A stretch of DNA of 26,074 bases from positions 1 through 26,074 of the forward strand of contig JAEWZB010000062.1 of assembly GCA_023395515.1 (NCBI GenBank), given 5' to 3'. The notes below the pieces were generated by a model that had not been told where the DNA came from, made no database searches, and was given only the letters and a program-made list of their open reading frames with translations. Each line of letters begins with the position of its first letter. Position 1 is the first letter of the stretch. Shown here one piece after another: positions 6,139 to 13,721 of this stretch. This DNA is from Bacillota bacterium. Lineage in GTDB: Bacteria; Bacillota; Syntrophomonadia; Syntrophomonadales; Syntrophomonadaceae. Made by a program: the position numbers and the translations under genes.

Positions 6139-8046
6139 ATGTCGAAATATCTTCTGAAAAATAAGATAATGGAGATGTTTATGAATGAAGTTAATACAAT
6201 AAAAAGGATATTAGAAAAGAACCCAAAAACTTTTGAACCTTTTATTCAGTATATCAGATTCCCGTATTATAAAAAATTATTAGAAGGAACCAGATTAGAT
6301 TTCACTTTTCCGTTAACTGTATTGGTAGGGCCTAATGGATGTAATAAAAGTTCTATATTACATGCATTATATGGTTGCCCAAGGCAAAACAGTACGGGAG
6401 TATACTGGTTTTCAACTGATGTTGATAAAATAGACGACAAAAAAGAAAGTCAATGTTATATTCACGGTTATTGGTTGGAAGTTCAGGGAGACTATGTTGA
6501 AGCTATAAAAACTAGAATTAATGCAAAAGAGGAACCTGATTTGTGGGAAACATCACGTCCCATCCTGAGACACGGTATGAAAAGAATGCCACCAATAATC
6601 GGAGGCAATATGGAGGGAAGGACTAAAACAAGGTGGAAGGCCATTGATAAAGATGTTATATATTTAGATTTTAGGGCTGAAATAGGGGCTTATGACTGTT
6701 ATTTCTGGTACGGAGAGCACCAAAAGACAGTAACGATGAATACTAAGCAGGATCGGATTAGGAAACAATCTAAATATTTGCGTAAGGTAATTAATGGGAA
6801 GACAGATAGCTATTTTCTCCATGAAAAACAAAAAGTCAAAAAATATATTGAACTATCCCGAGAGGCATGTGAAGTAGTAAGCTACATTTTGGGTCAACCT
6901 TATAAAACTATTAAAATTATTGAACATGCCTTTTATGGCGGGCGATTTGGTAAGACTATAATATTGCAAAATGATGATCTAGAATATTCGGAGGCTTTTG
7001 CAGGAAGCGGGGAAACCAGCGTTGTAATCCTTGTAAATGAAATAATGTCGGCTCAGGATAAATCCTTGATTCTTCTTGATGAGCCAGAAACCTCTTTGCA
7101 CCCTGTAGCCCAACGTAAATTACAGGGATTTTTACTTAAAACTATAATTAGTAAAAAACATCAGATAGTGATTGCTACGCATTCACCAGCTTTACTTAGT
7201 GGACTGCCGCCTGAGGCTATAAAAGTTTTAATAAAAGATTTCAAAACGGGTAAAATTAAAATCCTTTCAAAATCTTTTCCAGAAGAAGCCTTTAAAATAA
7301 TTGGTGTAACAGAACCTAATAAGTTGAATATATTTGTGGAAGATAAATTAACAGCTACGATAATAGAAGTTTATCTGGAAAAATATAAAAAGAATTTAAC
7401 TGATTTTATTAAAGTATTAGCAATACCCGGTGGAGCTGAATCCATTATAAAAAATTATATAACAGTGGCGGCACACAAGAATGCAAATAATGAGATATTT
7501 ATTTTAGATGGGGATAAGCACATGAATAATAGAGAGGCCTTTGATCATAAAATTAGGAATCTAATTGAACTAAATTATCTCTCATCAGGTGCTATTGATG
7601 AATCTAAAATACCAATATCGCAAAATAATAACTTGGAAAAAATATTAAAAGAAGTGTCTGGATGTCATATTCGTTTCAATATTGACGGCAATTCTCAATA
7701 TGGAGGAAATACTGAGCAAAAGCATATAATGGAAAGAAACCTATTAAAATATTGGGCTAAGCATGTTTTTTACCTTCCTGGGCTTCAACCTGAAAGATTA
7801 TTATATGATAATATAGAGGAGAATAATAGGAAGCAAATTTTCGATACTATTATTGACCATAATAGTGTTGATTGGAAATTATATTATAAAGATAAAGCTA
7901 GTTTAGAGTTAACTAAAAGCAAAGTTGTTTCAGAGGATATATTGTTTATTCAAAGGCAGATTATTTCAAAGTTTCCTGAAGATTGTGAAGTGTTTTCGCT
8001 TATTCAGGAAATTGTAGAAAGTTACTTTAATAATGGCGGTGAGTGA
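6139..8046 (+). CDS. OLD-like ATPase/Toprim nuclease (defence candidate)
   Basis: Up to 635 residues. The N-terminal ABC-type ATPase has a Walker A at 64-71 reading GPNGCNKS, with Asn replacing the last Gly of GxxGxGKS; a signature-like AGSGETS; Walker B LILLDEP with Asp314-Glu315; ETSLHP; and the switch His348 in ATHSP. The C-terminal third has Toprim hallmarks: Glu401 in IFVED, PGGAESIIKNY, and the DxD pair Asp457/Asp459 in LDGDKH, then LPGLQPERLL. This ATPase plus Toprim order defines OLD (overcoming lysogenization defect) nucleases, which cut DNA and serve in phage defence. ATG 6139 has a distant AGAGGA; ATG 6181, with GGAG six bases before it, is an equally good start and keeps all motifs. 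The methylase gene follows after 3 nt, so the two are surely co-expressed. Confidence 0.82.
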   Translation: MSKYLLKNKIMEMFMNEVNTIKRILEKNPKTFEPFIQYIRFPYYKKLLEGTRLDFTFPLTVLVGPNGCNKSSILHALYGCPRQNSTGVYWFSTDVDKIDDKKESQCYIHGYWLEVQGDYVEAIKTRINAKEEPDLWETSRPILRHGMKRMPPIIGGNMEGRTKTRWKAIDKDVIYLDFRAEIGAYDCYFWYGEHQKTVTMNTKQDRIRKQSKYLRKVINGKTDSYFLHEKQKVKKYIELSREACEVVSYILGQPYKTIKIIEHAFYGGRFGKTIILQNDDLEYSEAFAGSGETSVVILVNEIMSAQDKSLILLDEPETSLHPVAQRKLQGFLLKTIISKKHQIVIATHSPALLSGLPPEAIKVLIKDFKTGKIKILSKSFPEEAFKIIGVTEPNKLNIFVEDKLTATIIEVYLEKYKKNLTDFIKVLAIPGGAESIIKNYITVAAHKNANNEIFILDGDKHMNNREAFDHKIRNLIELNYLSSGAIDESKIPISQNNNLEKILKEVSGCHIRFNIDGNSQYGGNTEQKHIMERNLLKYWAKHVFYLPGLQPERLLYDNIEENNRKQIFDTIIDHNSVDWKLYYKDKASLELTKSKVVSEDILFIQRQIISKFPEDCEVFSLIQEIVESYFNNGGE

Positions 8047-8049
8047 TGC

Positions 8050-9084
8050 TTGATTAAGGTTTATGATTTTTTCTCGGGTTGTGGGGGAGCTAGTTGTGGC
8101 TTCCGAAAAGCCGGACTGAACATTGCTCTAGGTATTGATAATAATATTGATGCAGCAGAAACTTATCAACATAATTTTCCAGAAGCAAATTTTATTTGTA
8201 AAGATATACGGAACATAGCCGCTGAAGACCTGGGGGAATTCATTGATGAGGATTCTCTTTCGTTGTTTTGTGGTTGTGCGCCTTGTCAGCCTTTTTCGCA
8301 ACAAAATACTTATAAAAGTGATACTGATGAGCGAATAAATTTATTGAAAGAATTTGGGCGTTTTGTAGAATTTTATTTACCTGACTTTATATTTATTGAG
8401 AACGTTCCCGGCATACAAAATTTTTCAATAGAAATGAGTCCCCTCACTGAATTTTGTAATTTATTAGAAAAACTCAATTATCAAAAACCAGTTATTGAAG
8501 TTACTCAGGCATCGAAGTACGGTGTGCCTCAAACCAGGAAACGACTTGTTATGATGGCAAGTAAGAATTTTAAATTACATTTGCCTAAATTTACTCATGG
8601 ACCTGGTACCAATAATCTTAATTACTCAACTGTTGGCGAATGGATAAAAGGTCTTGCGCCTCTAAAAGCGGGAGAAGTTGATACTAATGATCCAGAACAT
8701 TGCGCAACTAAATTATCCGAACTAAATCTTAAACGTATAAAAGCCACACCAGAAGGAGGTAGCCGTCTGGATTGGCCTGAAGAACTTTGGCTTGAATGCC
8801 ATAAAAAGCATAAGGGGCATAGTGATGTTTATGGGAGGTTAAGCTTTGATAAACCAGCAAGCGCATTAACTACGAAATGCATTAGTTATTCAAATGGGCG
8901 TTTTGGGCATCCCGTTCAGAATAGAGCCATTAGTATACGTGAGGCTGCCAATTTGCAAACCTTTCCACCAAGTTATTGTTTTTATGGCACGATTGGGTCG
9001 AAGGCTAAACAAATAGGAAATGCTGTTCCACCTTTAATGGCTGAGCAATTTGGTAAAGTATTTTTAAATTGCATAAAACAATAG
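8050..9084 (+). CDS. C5-cytosine-specific DNA methyltransferase
   Basis: 344 residues with all core motifs of the family: FSGCGGASCGF (motif I, S-adenosylmethionine site), GCAPCQPFS with catalytic Cys79 (motif IV), ENVPG at 117-121 (VI), Q161-x-R163-x-R165 (VIII), and GNAVPP at 323-328 (X). The target-recognition region lies between about 190 and 290 and gives no hint of the recognised sequence. Translation starts at TTG: GGTGAG stands six bases before it, a nearby ATG is out of frame, and the gap to the nuclease stop is only 3 nt, implying coupled translation. No conventional restriction endonuclease is present, so the methylase probably protects host DNA from, or marks DNA for, the OLD-like nuclease. 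It could also be a phage anti-restriction methylase that is merely co-transcribed. Confidence 0.93.
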   Translation: MIKVYDFFSGCGGASCGFRKAGLNIALGIDNNIDAAETYQHNFPEANFICKDIRNIAAEDLGEFIDEDSLSLFCGCAPCQPFSQQNTYKSDTDERINLLKEFGRFVEFYLPDFIFIENVPGIQNFSIEMSPLTEFCNLLEKLNYQKPVIEVTQASKYGVPQTRKRLVMMASKNFKLHLPKFTHGPGTNNLNYSTVGEWIKGLAPLKAGEVDTNDPEHCATKLSELNLKRIKATPEGGSRLDWPEELWLECHKKHKGHSDVYGRLSFDKPASALTTKCISYSNGRFGHPVQNRAISIREAANLQTFPPSYCFYGTIGSKAKQIGNAVPPLMAEQFGKVFLNCIKQ

Positions 9085-9114
9085 TATAACCCATGAAAAT
9101 ACTGATTGTATGTG

Positions 9115-9140
9115 AAGCACCCCCATCGGGGTGCTTTTTT
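9115..9140 (+). terminator. Terminator of the nuclease/methylase operon
   Basis: AAGCACCCC (9115-9123) pairs with GGGGTGCTT (9128-9136) over a four-base loop, followed by a T-run. It isolates the two-gene operon from the tail genes. Confidence 0.92.
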
Positions 9141-9172
9141 ATATGAAAGGGGATGATTAAACAAGGACATTT

Positions 9173-9200
9173 GCCGCTCCGTGTGGGGCGGCTATTTTAT
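9173..9200 (+). terminator. Hairpin before the tail-fibre genes
   Basis: GCCGCTCC (9173-9180) pairs with GGGGCGGC (9185-9192), one wobble, then TATTTTATTT. Almost the same hairpin and tail stand before the holin gene (12667-12697), so this is a repeated control unit of this phage, either a weak terminator or an mRNA processing/stability element. Confidence 0.6.
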
Positions 9201-9219
9201 TTAAGAAAGAGGTGATTAA

Positions 9220-9549
9220 GTGGCTCACAATACAAAGGCTATAGCTACCGATATTAACCAAAAGCCTATACCGCAGTACTATAATCCTACAACAGATGAA
9301 TATGAAGTGCTGCAGGGGAAGGCCGGCGCTAACCGGGTGCTGGTATACGATGTTAACGGCAATCCAGTTGACCTAGCAGCTCTTATTGCCGCGGTCGTAA
9401 ATATCTATAACAAAGATACGAGTAGAACATTTTACGGCTTATCCACTGATACTAAGCCGACAAGCGGAATGATCAAGGGTAATGCTTATTTCGAGATTGA
9501 TACATCCGAGGTTTACATGTGGAATGGTACGAACTGGGTGGTGATTTAG
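9220..9549 (+). CDS. Small phage tail/fibre-type structural protein
   Basis: 109 residues starting at GTG, with GAGGTG seven bases upstream. The C-terminal part (TFYGLSTDTKPTSGMIKGNAY..., FEIDTSEVYMWNGTNWV) is the motif seen at the ends of many clostridial prophage head- or tail-fibre proteins. The middle, GKAGANRVLVYDVNGNPVDLAA, also looks structural. Its stop codon abuts the start of the next gene (TAGATG), so they form one translational unit. Confidence 0.65.
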   Translation: MAHNTKAIATDINQKPIPQYYNPTTDEYEVLQGKAGANRVLVYDVNGNPVDLAALIAAVVNIYNKDTSRTFYGLSTDTKPTSGMIKGNAYFEIDTSEVYMWNGTNWVVI

Positions 9550-10311
9550 ATGGATATTATTAGCTATTCAAAGATTAAAAAGTTATTGGGTATAGTCGAA
9601 TTAAAGGCTGATAAAGGTAAGCCTAATGGGTATGCAAGCTTAGATGCTACCGGTAACGTCCCAGCAAGTCAACTAGCGAATGCAAGCGGTGGCGGAGGTG
9701 TAAAAAATAATTACAATGCTACAATAGATCCTACCGTGAACGACGACAGCGAGGATGGGTACAGCGTAAGGTCTACCTGGATTAATATTACTCTTGATAC
9801 AGCTTATGTTTGCCTGGATACAACTACAGGAGCCGCAAAGTGGGAAAAGATATCCGGGCTTGCTTCGCATGAGGATAAAAAAATGCCGCACGATAATATC
9901 CCGTATGCAAATATATATTTAAGCGCGCATAAATCTATCCCCAACAATGAGACTACAAAAATAGCTTTTAATGCTACTCGAAAAGATAATGATGTAATGG
10001 CTGATTTAGCTAATCATCAATTTATAATTAAAACAGCAGGAACATACTTGCTATATGGCATGGTGAGTTTTGCTATTAATGCTACAGGTACGAGAAGTGC
10101 TAGTTTATTTAAAAATTCTATTCTATGTACTGGAAATGCATTAGTTAGCGTGAATGGTGCAACTACTTTGCCATTTTTAATGTCGACTCCTTTAGCTGTA
10201 AACGATACCCTAGATATTAGAGTACATCAACAAAGTGGGACGGAGCTAACTCTACAAGGGATAGGTAATGGTTCAAGGACATATGTGTCTATTTTAAGGA
10301 TAGGTGATTAA
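9550..10311 (+). CDS. Phage tail fibre with C1q/TNF-like C-terminal domain
   Basis: 253 residues. Residues 19-45 carry NGYASLDATGNVPASQLAN, a repeat-type motif common in tail fibres, then a Gly-rich hinge. Residues about 115-253 look like a C1q/TNF-type jelly roll: FIIKTAGTYLLYGMVSFAIN, a SASLFKN strand, TTLPFLMSTPLAVNDTLDIRV, ending YVSILRIGD. Such trimeric domains sit at fibre tips and bind the host surface. It starts immediately after the previous stop. It is intact, unlike the gene that follows. Confidence 0.72.
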   Translation: MDIISYSKIKKLLGIVELKADKGKPNGYASLDATGNVPASQLANASGGGGVKNNYNATIDPTVNDDSEDGYSVRSTWINITLDTAYVCLDTTTGAAKWEKISGLASHEDKKMPHDNIPYANIYLSAHKSIPNNETTKIAFNATRKDNDVMADLANHQFIIKTAGTYLLYGMVSFAINATGTRSASLFKNSILCTGNALVSVNGATTLPFLMSTPLAVNDTLDIRVHQQSGTELTLQGIGNGSRTYVSILRIGD

Positions 10312-10313
10312 AT

Positions 10314-10561
10314 ATAATTGTAAATAATTCCAATGTTGGGAAATTACATAAAAAGTTTATAGATGCAGGAATAAAACCATTTCCAGTTTACGAATTAGAA
10401 AATGGTGATGGTGATTTAACTTTTCCAGAAGAAGCCGATATGAATTTAGTGCAACAAATTATAGATGCACACGACCCTACCCATTACCACCACGACCTAC
10501 TGAAGTGGATTATTTATTAGATTTAGACTATCGCTTATCCTTGTTGGAATTAGGCTTATAG
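10314..10561 (+). pseudogene. Decayed small phage gene: no start codon and one frameshift
   Basis: The frame from 10314 reads IIVNNSNVGKLHKKFIDAG, then PVYELENGDGDLTFPEEADM, then QQIIDAHDPT, clearly protein-like. AAGGATAGGTG lies at the right distance upstream, but the codon at the start position is ATA where ATG is expected. After DPT the frame turns into HYHHDLLKWIIY and stops at 10520. Adding one C to the CCC run near 10486-10488 instead gives PLPPRPTEVDYLLDLDYRLSLLELGL, ending at TAG 10559-10561 just before the next ribosome site. Both defects point to loss of function. The frame with the extra base is an inference. Confidence 0.65.
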
Positions 10562-10572
10562 GAGGTTTTAAT

Positions 10573-10722
10573 GTGACTTATATTTATTGCAAGAAGGTAA
10601 TAGAAAATGGCACTTACGGTACTAAAGAAGAAATGTTAATTAAGTTAGATGTGTTTTTGTTAAATAACCGGATAAAGCAGGAAGAATATACGGAATTGTC
10701 AGGATTGTTAATTAAGGAGTAA
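10573..10722 (+). CDS. Small phage protein (XkdX-like in position)
   Basis: A 49-residue frame starting at GTG six bases after AGGAGG: MTYIYCKKVIENGTYGTKEE, continuing to QEEYTELSGLLIKE. Proteins of this size, with a (K)xxIExGxY start and an IxxEEYxELxG end, sit after tail-fibre genes in many Firmicute phages (the XkdX type). The function is unknown. The family assignment rests on size, position and a short pattern. Confidence 0.6.
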   Translation: MTYIYCKKVIENGTYGTKEEMLIKLDVFLLNNRIKQEEYTELSGLLIKE

Positions 10723-10755
10723 AATAAAATTATAATATATTAAGGAGATATGGTA

Positions 10756-11244
10756 ATGATTGATAAATGTACTATTAATTTTAATGAAATCTCAGATCAA
10801 ATAAGTTTAGGGGATGTTGGAATAGTAGAGGGTATTTTTGAAAGAGCTGAAGAATTTTTAGCTAAAGGAGGTAAGGTTGTCGTTATAGAAAAAAATTTTG
10901 AAGATACTCCCCCACAAGAAATTAGAAGAATACATAATATAGAGCAACTTAAGGAGGTTAGGGATAACTTTATAGCTATTAAATGTTTGCCTATTAAAAA
11001 ACAAGGGGATTATGAAGCAGTTGTTTTTACTAAGTATGAAAAAACATTACTTGAGCTAAGAGTATCTGGACCGGCAATAGTCTCAAATCTAAATAATGTT
11101 GATATACATAAGTGGTTATGTGAAACTGGCAGGAAATTCATTAGTGAAATTGAGAATTCTATTACACTTTTAATTAAGTCTGCCGATGTGGCTGATAAAA
11201 AGTTAGTCACGGGATGGAAAAATTTATTACAAGTAATAGATTAA
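10756..11244 (+). CDS. Unknown protein of the prophage region
   Basis: 162 residues from ATG 10756, chosen because AAGGAG (10742-10747) stands eight bases before it; ATG 10750 is only two bases from the site. The sequence (IDKCTINFNEISDQISLGDV, IFERAEEFLAKGGKVVVIEK, KWLCETGRKFISEIENSI) is soluble and mixed alpha/beta, with no signal peptide or membrane segment. I do not recognise it. AT content is high compared with the tail genes. It could be a lysogeny-expressed accessory gene, since it sits between tail and lysis functions with its own ribosome site. Confidence 0.6.
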   Translation: MIDKCTINFNEISDQISLGDVGIVEGIFERAEEFLAKGGKVVVIEKNFEDTPPQEIRRIHNIEQLKEVRDNFIAIKCLPIKKQGDYEAVVFTKYEKTLLELRVSGPAIVSNLNNVDIHKWLCETGRKFISEIENSITLLIKSADVADKKLVTGWKNLLQVID

Positions 11245-11528
11245 AAATGTGTATAAAAACCAGAATATACTGGTTCACTTCGGGTAAAACGCTAGTTTTT
11301 GTCAATTTAGATGTAAGAAATAATAACTTTTGTTCAGTTAGAGGCGCAAGGCACCCTCCGGGGTGTCCTTTTTATGCCTTTATTAATGTTTAAGATAATC
11401 CAGTTATTTACATGCTTTTATATCGATTCAATAAGTTATATGTAGTATCATGGGAAGTTTTGTTTAAATTGCAATAAACAGGAGATGAAGAAGTTATAAT
11501 TGTATGAAAAATCAAAGGAGTTGTTTTT
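11245..11528. other. Intergenic stretch with one terminator
   Basis: Holds a small hairpin (AACCAG/CTGGTT, about 11258-11275) without a T-run, and the terminator at 11350-11373. The remaining 150 bases before the next gene are AT-rich and probably contain its promoter, but I see no convincing -35/-10 pair. Confidence 0.5.
11350..11373 (+). terminator. Rho-independent terminator
   Basis: GGCACCC (11350-11356) pairs with GGGTGTC (11361-11367), one wobble, TCCG loop, then CTTTTT. It lies 105 bases after the preceding stop codon. Confidence 0.75.
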
Positions 11529-12638
11529 GTGACAAAGAAGAGAATTTTATTATCGGCCTTGCTATTAATGGTGTTTATGTTTGCACTTGGAGTATCAGTG
11601 GCTGGTGCAGAAGATGTTACATGGAACCCCGATGATAAAGATTCAAGTGTAATACTGTCTGATGGGAATTTAACAGCTTCCAATATTTTGTATGAAGGCT
11701 TGGTAAGAGCAAATGTAGGTAAATATTCAGGTAAATGGTACTGGGAATGCACTGTACATAATGCATATGCTACTTTTGTAGGAGTTGCGGATGCGAGTGT
11801 GCCGACGACTGCCGAGTTTTGGTATATTAATGGAGTTAAAGCATTATATGCACTTAATGGTGATCTTTATTATCCGCATAAAATATCATATACAAATGGC
11901 CTTGCTGATGGAACTATAGTATCTGTACTGTTGGATTTAGACAATGGACATATGGAGTTTTGGAAAAACGGAACTTCTTTAGGGGTAGCATATACTGATC
12001 TTAAATCACTAGGGACTGTTTACCCTATGGCAGGTAGCGGAAGTACTTGGAAACCTGCCATAGTAACTGCCAATTTTGGGGCTACTTCTTTCCAATATCC
12101 CATACCAGAAGGATATCTGCCATACAACGGAGTTACAATTCAAGTACCAACTAATTTAACCGCAACTGCCGGTGATGCTCAGGTTGATCTTTCGTGGGAA
12201 GCAGTAGAAGGAGCTATAGGCTACAATGTGAAGAGGGCAACTACTAGTGGAGGCCCATATCAAACCGTTGCTGAGAGCGTGTATCAAAATAATTATACTG
12301 ATACCGGTTTAGCCAATGGAACCACCTACTACTATATTGTTACCGCCGTTACAGCCAGTGGCGAAAGCGATAACTCTAATGAAGCTTCGGGGATCCCGCA
12401 ACAGGGCGTCACTCCCCCTACAGGTAATGGGACGCTAGTGGTGACCGTAGAAAACGGCCCGGACAGGGAATACAATTTAACTATGGCTCAAATCCAAGCC
12501 TTTATAGATTGGTACAACAATCGCTCCACCGGTGGCAATGTCTACATAATCGAAAAGACAGCGATCGCACCATATACAGGAGTTAAGGATTATCTTATCT
12601 TCGATAAGATTGTGGCCTGGCAGGTCAAACAATATTAA
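11529..12638 (+). CDS. Secreted SPRY-FnIII phage-region protein
   Basis: 369 residues from GTG with AAAGGAG eight bases upstream. Signal peptide 1-27 (cleavage near VAGA). About 30-200 resembles a SPRY/concanavalin-like fold: GKWYWECTVHNAYATFVGVAD, then LLDLDNGHMEFWKNGTSLG. Residues 205-291 are a fibronectin type III domain (PTNLTATAGDAQVDLSWEAV...GYNVKRATTSGGPY...TTYYYIVTAV). The last 67 residues (VVTVENG...YNLTMAQIQAFIDWYNNR...DYLIFDKIVAWQV) match a small C-terminal domain seen on clostridial phage structural proteins. A Sec signal on such a protein is odd for a virion part. It may be a secreted or surface product of the lysogen, or a host-binding decoy. Confidence 0.7.
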   Translation: MTKKRILLSALLLMVFMFALGVSVAGAEDVTWNPDDKDSSVILSDGNLTASNILYEGLVRANVGKYSGKWYWECTVHNAYATFVGVADASVPTTAEFWYINGVKALYALNGDLYYPHKISYTNGLADGTIVSVLLDLDNGHMEFWKNGTSLGVAYTDLKSLGTVYPMAGSGSTWKPAIVTANFGATSFQYPIPEGYLPYNGVTIQVPTNLTATAGDAQVDLSWEAVEGAIGYNVKRATTSGGPYQTVAESVYQNNYTDTGLANGTTYYYIVTAVTASGESDNSNEASGIPQQGVTPPTGNGTLVVTVENGPDREYNLTMAQIQAFIDWYNNRSTGGNVYIIEKTAIAPYTGVKDYLIFDKIVAWQVKQY

Positions 12639-12666
12639 TATCTGTTACATAATAATAAGCTAACAA

Positions 12667-12697
12667 AGCCGCTCCAATCGGGGTGGCTATTTTATTT
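12667..12697 (+). terminator. Hairpin before the lysis cassette
   Basis: AGCCGCTCC (12667-12675) pairs with GGGGTGGCT (12680-12688), including wobbles, followed by ATTTTATTT. It is nearly the same as the hairpin at 9173-9200, and in both cases the next gene's ribosome site follows within about 20 bases. Confidence 0.6.
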
Positions 12698-12709
12698 GGA
12701 GGTGTAAAT

Positions 12710-13117
12710 ATGGATTGGACACAATTAAAAACTATAGTAGGGGTATTCGGGGCAGTAGCAACCGGGGCATTAGCAAGCGCGTTAGGGGGTTGGGATGTGT
12801 GGTTACGGGTTTTAGTGTTCTTTATAGTTTTGGATTACATTACGGGCGTCCTAGCGGCTCTCTATAATAAGGAGCTGGATAGTTCTGTTGGGCATATGGG
12901 TATTATCAAAAAAGTATTCATCCTTTGCCTTGTGGCCGTAGCCTACCAATTAGACGCGCTTGTAGGGACTACTATTATAAGGGTGGCGGTAATTGGTTTC
13001 TACATAGGCACGGAAGGACTCAGTATATTAGAGAACGCTATAAAGGCGGGATTAAATGTGCCTGATAGGCTAAAGGATGCCCTGGTACAAATTAAGGGGG
13101 TTGAAAAGGATGTCTAA
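12710..13117 (+). CDS. Phage holin (toxin secretion/phage lysis holin family)
   Basis: 135 residues. Three to four hydrophobic segments: about 8-27 (IVGVFGAVATGALASALGG), 31-50 (VLVFFIVLDYITGVLAAL), 69-85 (KVFILCLVAVAYQLDALV) and 88-105. The LDYITGVLAALYNKELDSSVGHMGIIKK stretch is the signature of the Bacteriophage_holin_4/TcdE-like family. The holin opens the membrane so the amidase can reach the wall. ATG 12710 is chosen because GGAGGT lies six bases upstream; an open frame reaches 12683 but starts inside the hairpin. The gene overlaps the amidase start by 8 nt. Confidence 0.9.
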   Translation: MDWTQLKTIVGVFGAVATGALASALGGWDVWLRVLVFFIVLDYITGVLAALYNKELDSSVGHMGIIKKVFILCLVAVAYQLDALVGTTIIRVAVIGFYIGTEGLSILENAIKAGLNVPDRLKDALVQIKGVEKDV

Positions 13118-13679
13118 AAAATACATAATTATACACCACTCCGCTATCCCGGACGGGGTGGTGTACCGTGACTTCGACGCTATAAAGCGGGGACATATGG
13201 CTAAAGGCTGGCGGGATATTGGCTATCATTGGGTGGTTGAAAAAGTAAATGGTGTCCTAACAGCTATACCTGGCCGGGCTGAATCTGATGTAGGGGCACA
13301 CTGCATACCCCGTAATGTAGATGGTATTGGGATTTGCTGTATAGGCAACTTCGAGATAGAGATCCCCAGTGAGGAATTATATATATTTGTGGCTAACCTG
13401 TGCAAGGAGATCATGGGCCGACACCCTATAGTTGAAATAGGGCAGCATAAGGACTATGATGCTACCGCTTGCCCCAGAAGGCATTTTGATGTAGAGAAGG
13501 TTAAGCAGCTAGTGAAAGGGGATGATGTTTTGCAAGAGGTTAAAGTGTTAGTTAAGGATAAGGAGATTTCCGGTAAATTAATAGATGGCGTTACCTATGT
13601 GCCTTTGCGGGAGCTTATAGAGGTTTTGAATAATAAGATTGCATGGGATGGGAAGAAGCAGGTGGCGAGGGTGGAGTGA
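13110..13679 (+). CDS. Phage N-acetylmuramoyl-L-alanine amidase (endolysin)
   Basis: 189 residues of the Amidase_2/PGRP type, which cleaves the bond between muramic acid and the stem peptide. Zinc ligands are visible: His9 in YIIIHHS, His113 in GQHKDYDATACP and Cys121. Tyr39-His40 in DIGYHWVV, GRAESDVGAHC and GIGICCIGNFE complete the fold. After a short linker, residues 144-189 (VKVLVKDKEISGKLIDG, TYVPLRELIEVL, KIAWD) resemble half of a stalk domain and probably bind the wall. ATG 13110 gives an N-terminus starting at the first strand; it lies inside the holin gene, so translation is coupled. There is no signal peptide, consistent with release through the holin. The cassette looks intact even though the rest of the prophage is gone. 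Confidence 0.93.
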   Translation: MSKKYIIIHHSAIPDGVVYRDFDAIKRGHMAKGWRDIGYHWVVEKVNGVLTAIPGRAESDVGAHCIPRNVDGIGICCIGNFEIEIPSEELYIFVANLCKEIMGRHPIVEIGQHKDYDATACPRRHFDVEKVKQLVKGDDVLQEVKVLVKDKEISGKLIDGVTYVPLRELIEVLNNKIAWDGKKQVARVE

Positions 13680-13707
13680 GCCGGGGGAGGCCCCGGCTTT
13701 CTTTTTT
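13679..13707 (+). terminator. Terminator of the lysis cassette
   Basis: AGCCGGGG and CCCCGGCT (13679-13698) pair around GAGG, then a T-rich run. The hairpin begins at the last base of the amidase stop codon. Confidence 0.92.
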
Positions 13708-13721
13708 AAAATTAAAACCGT

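Noticed and set aside
9153..9215. Twenty-codon frame MIKQGHLPLRVGRLFYLRKR
   Set aside because: It runs through the hairpin at 9173-9192 and has no properly spaced ribosome site.
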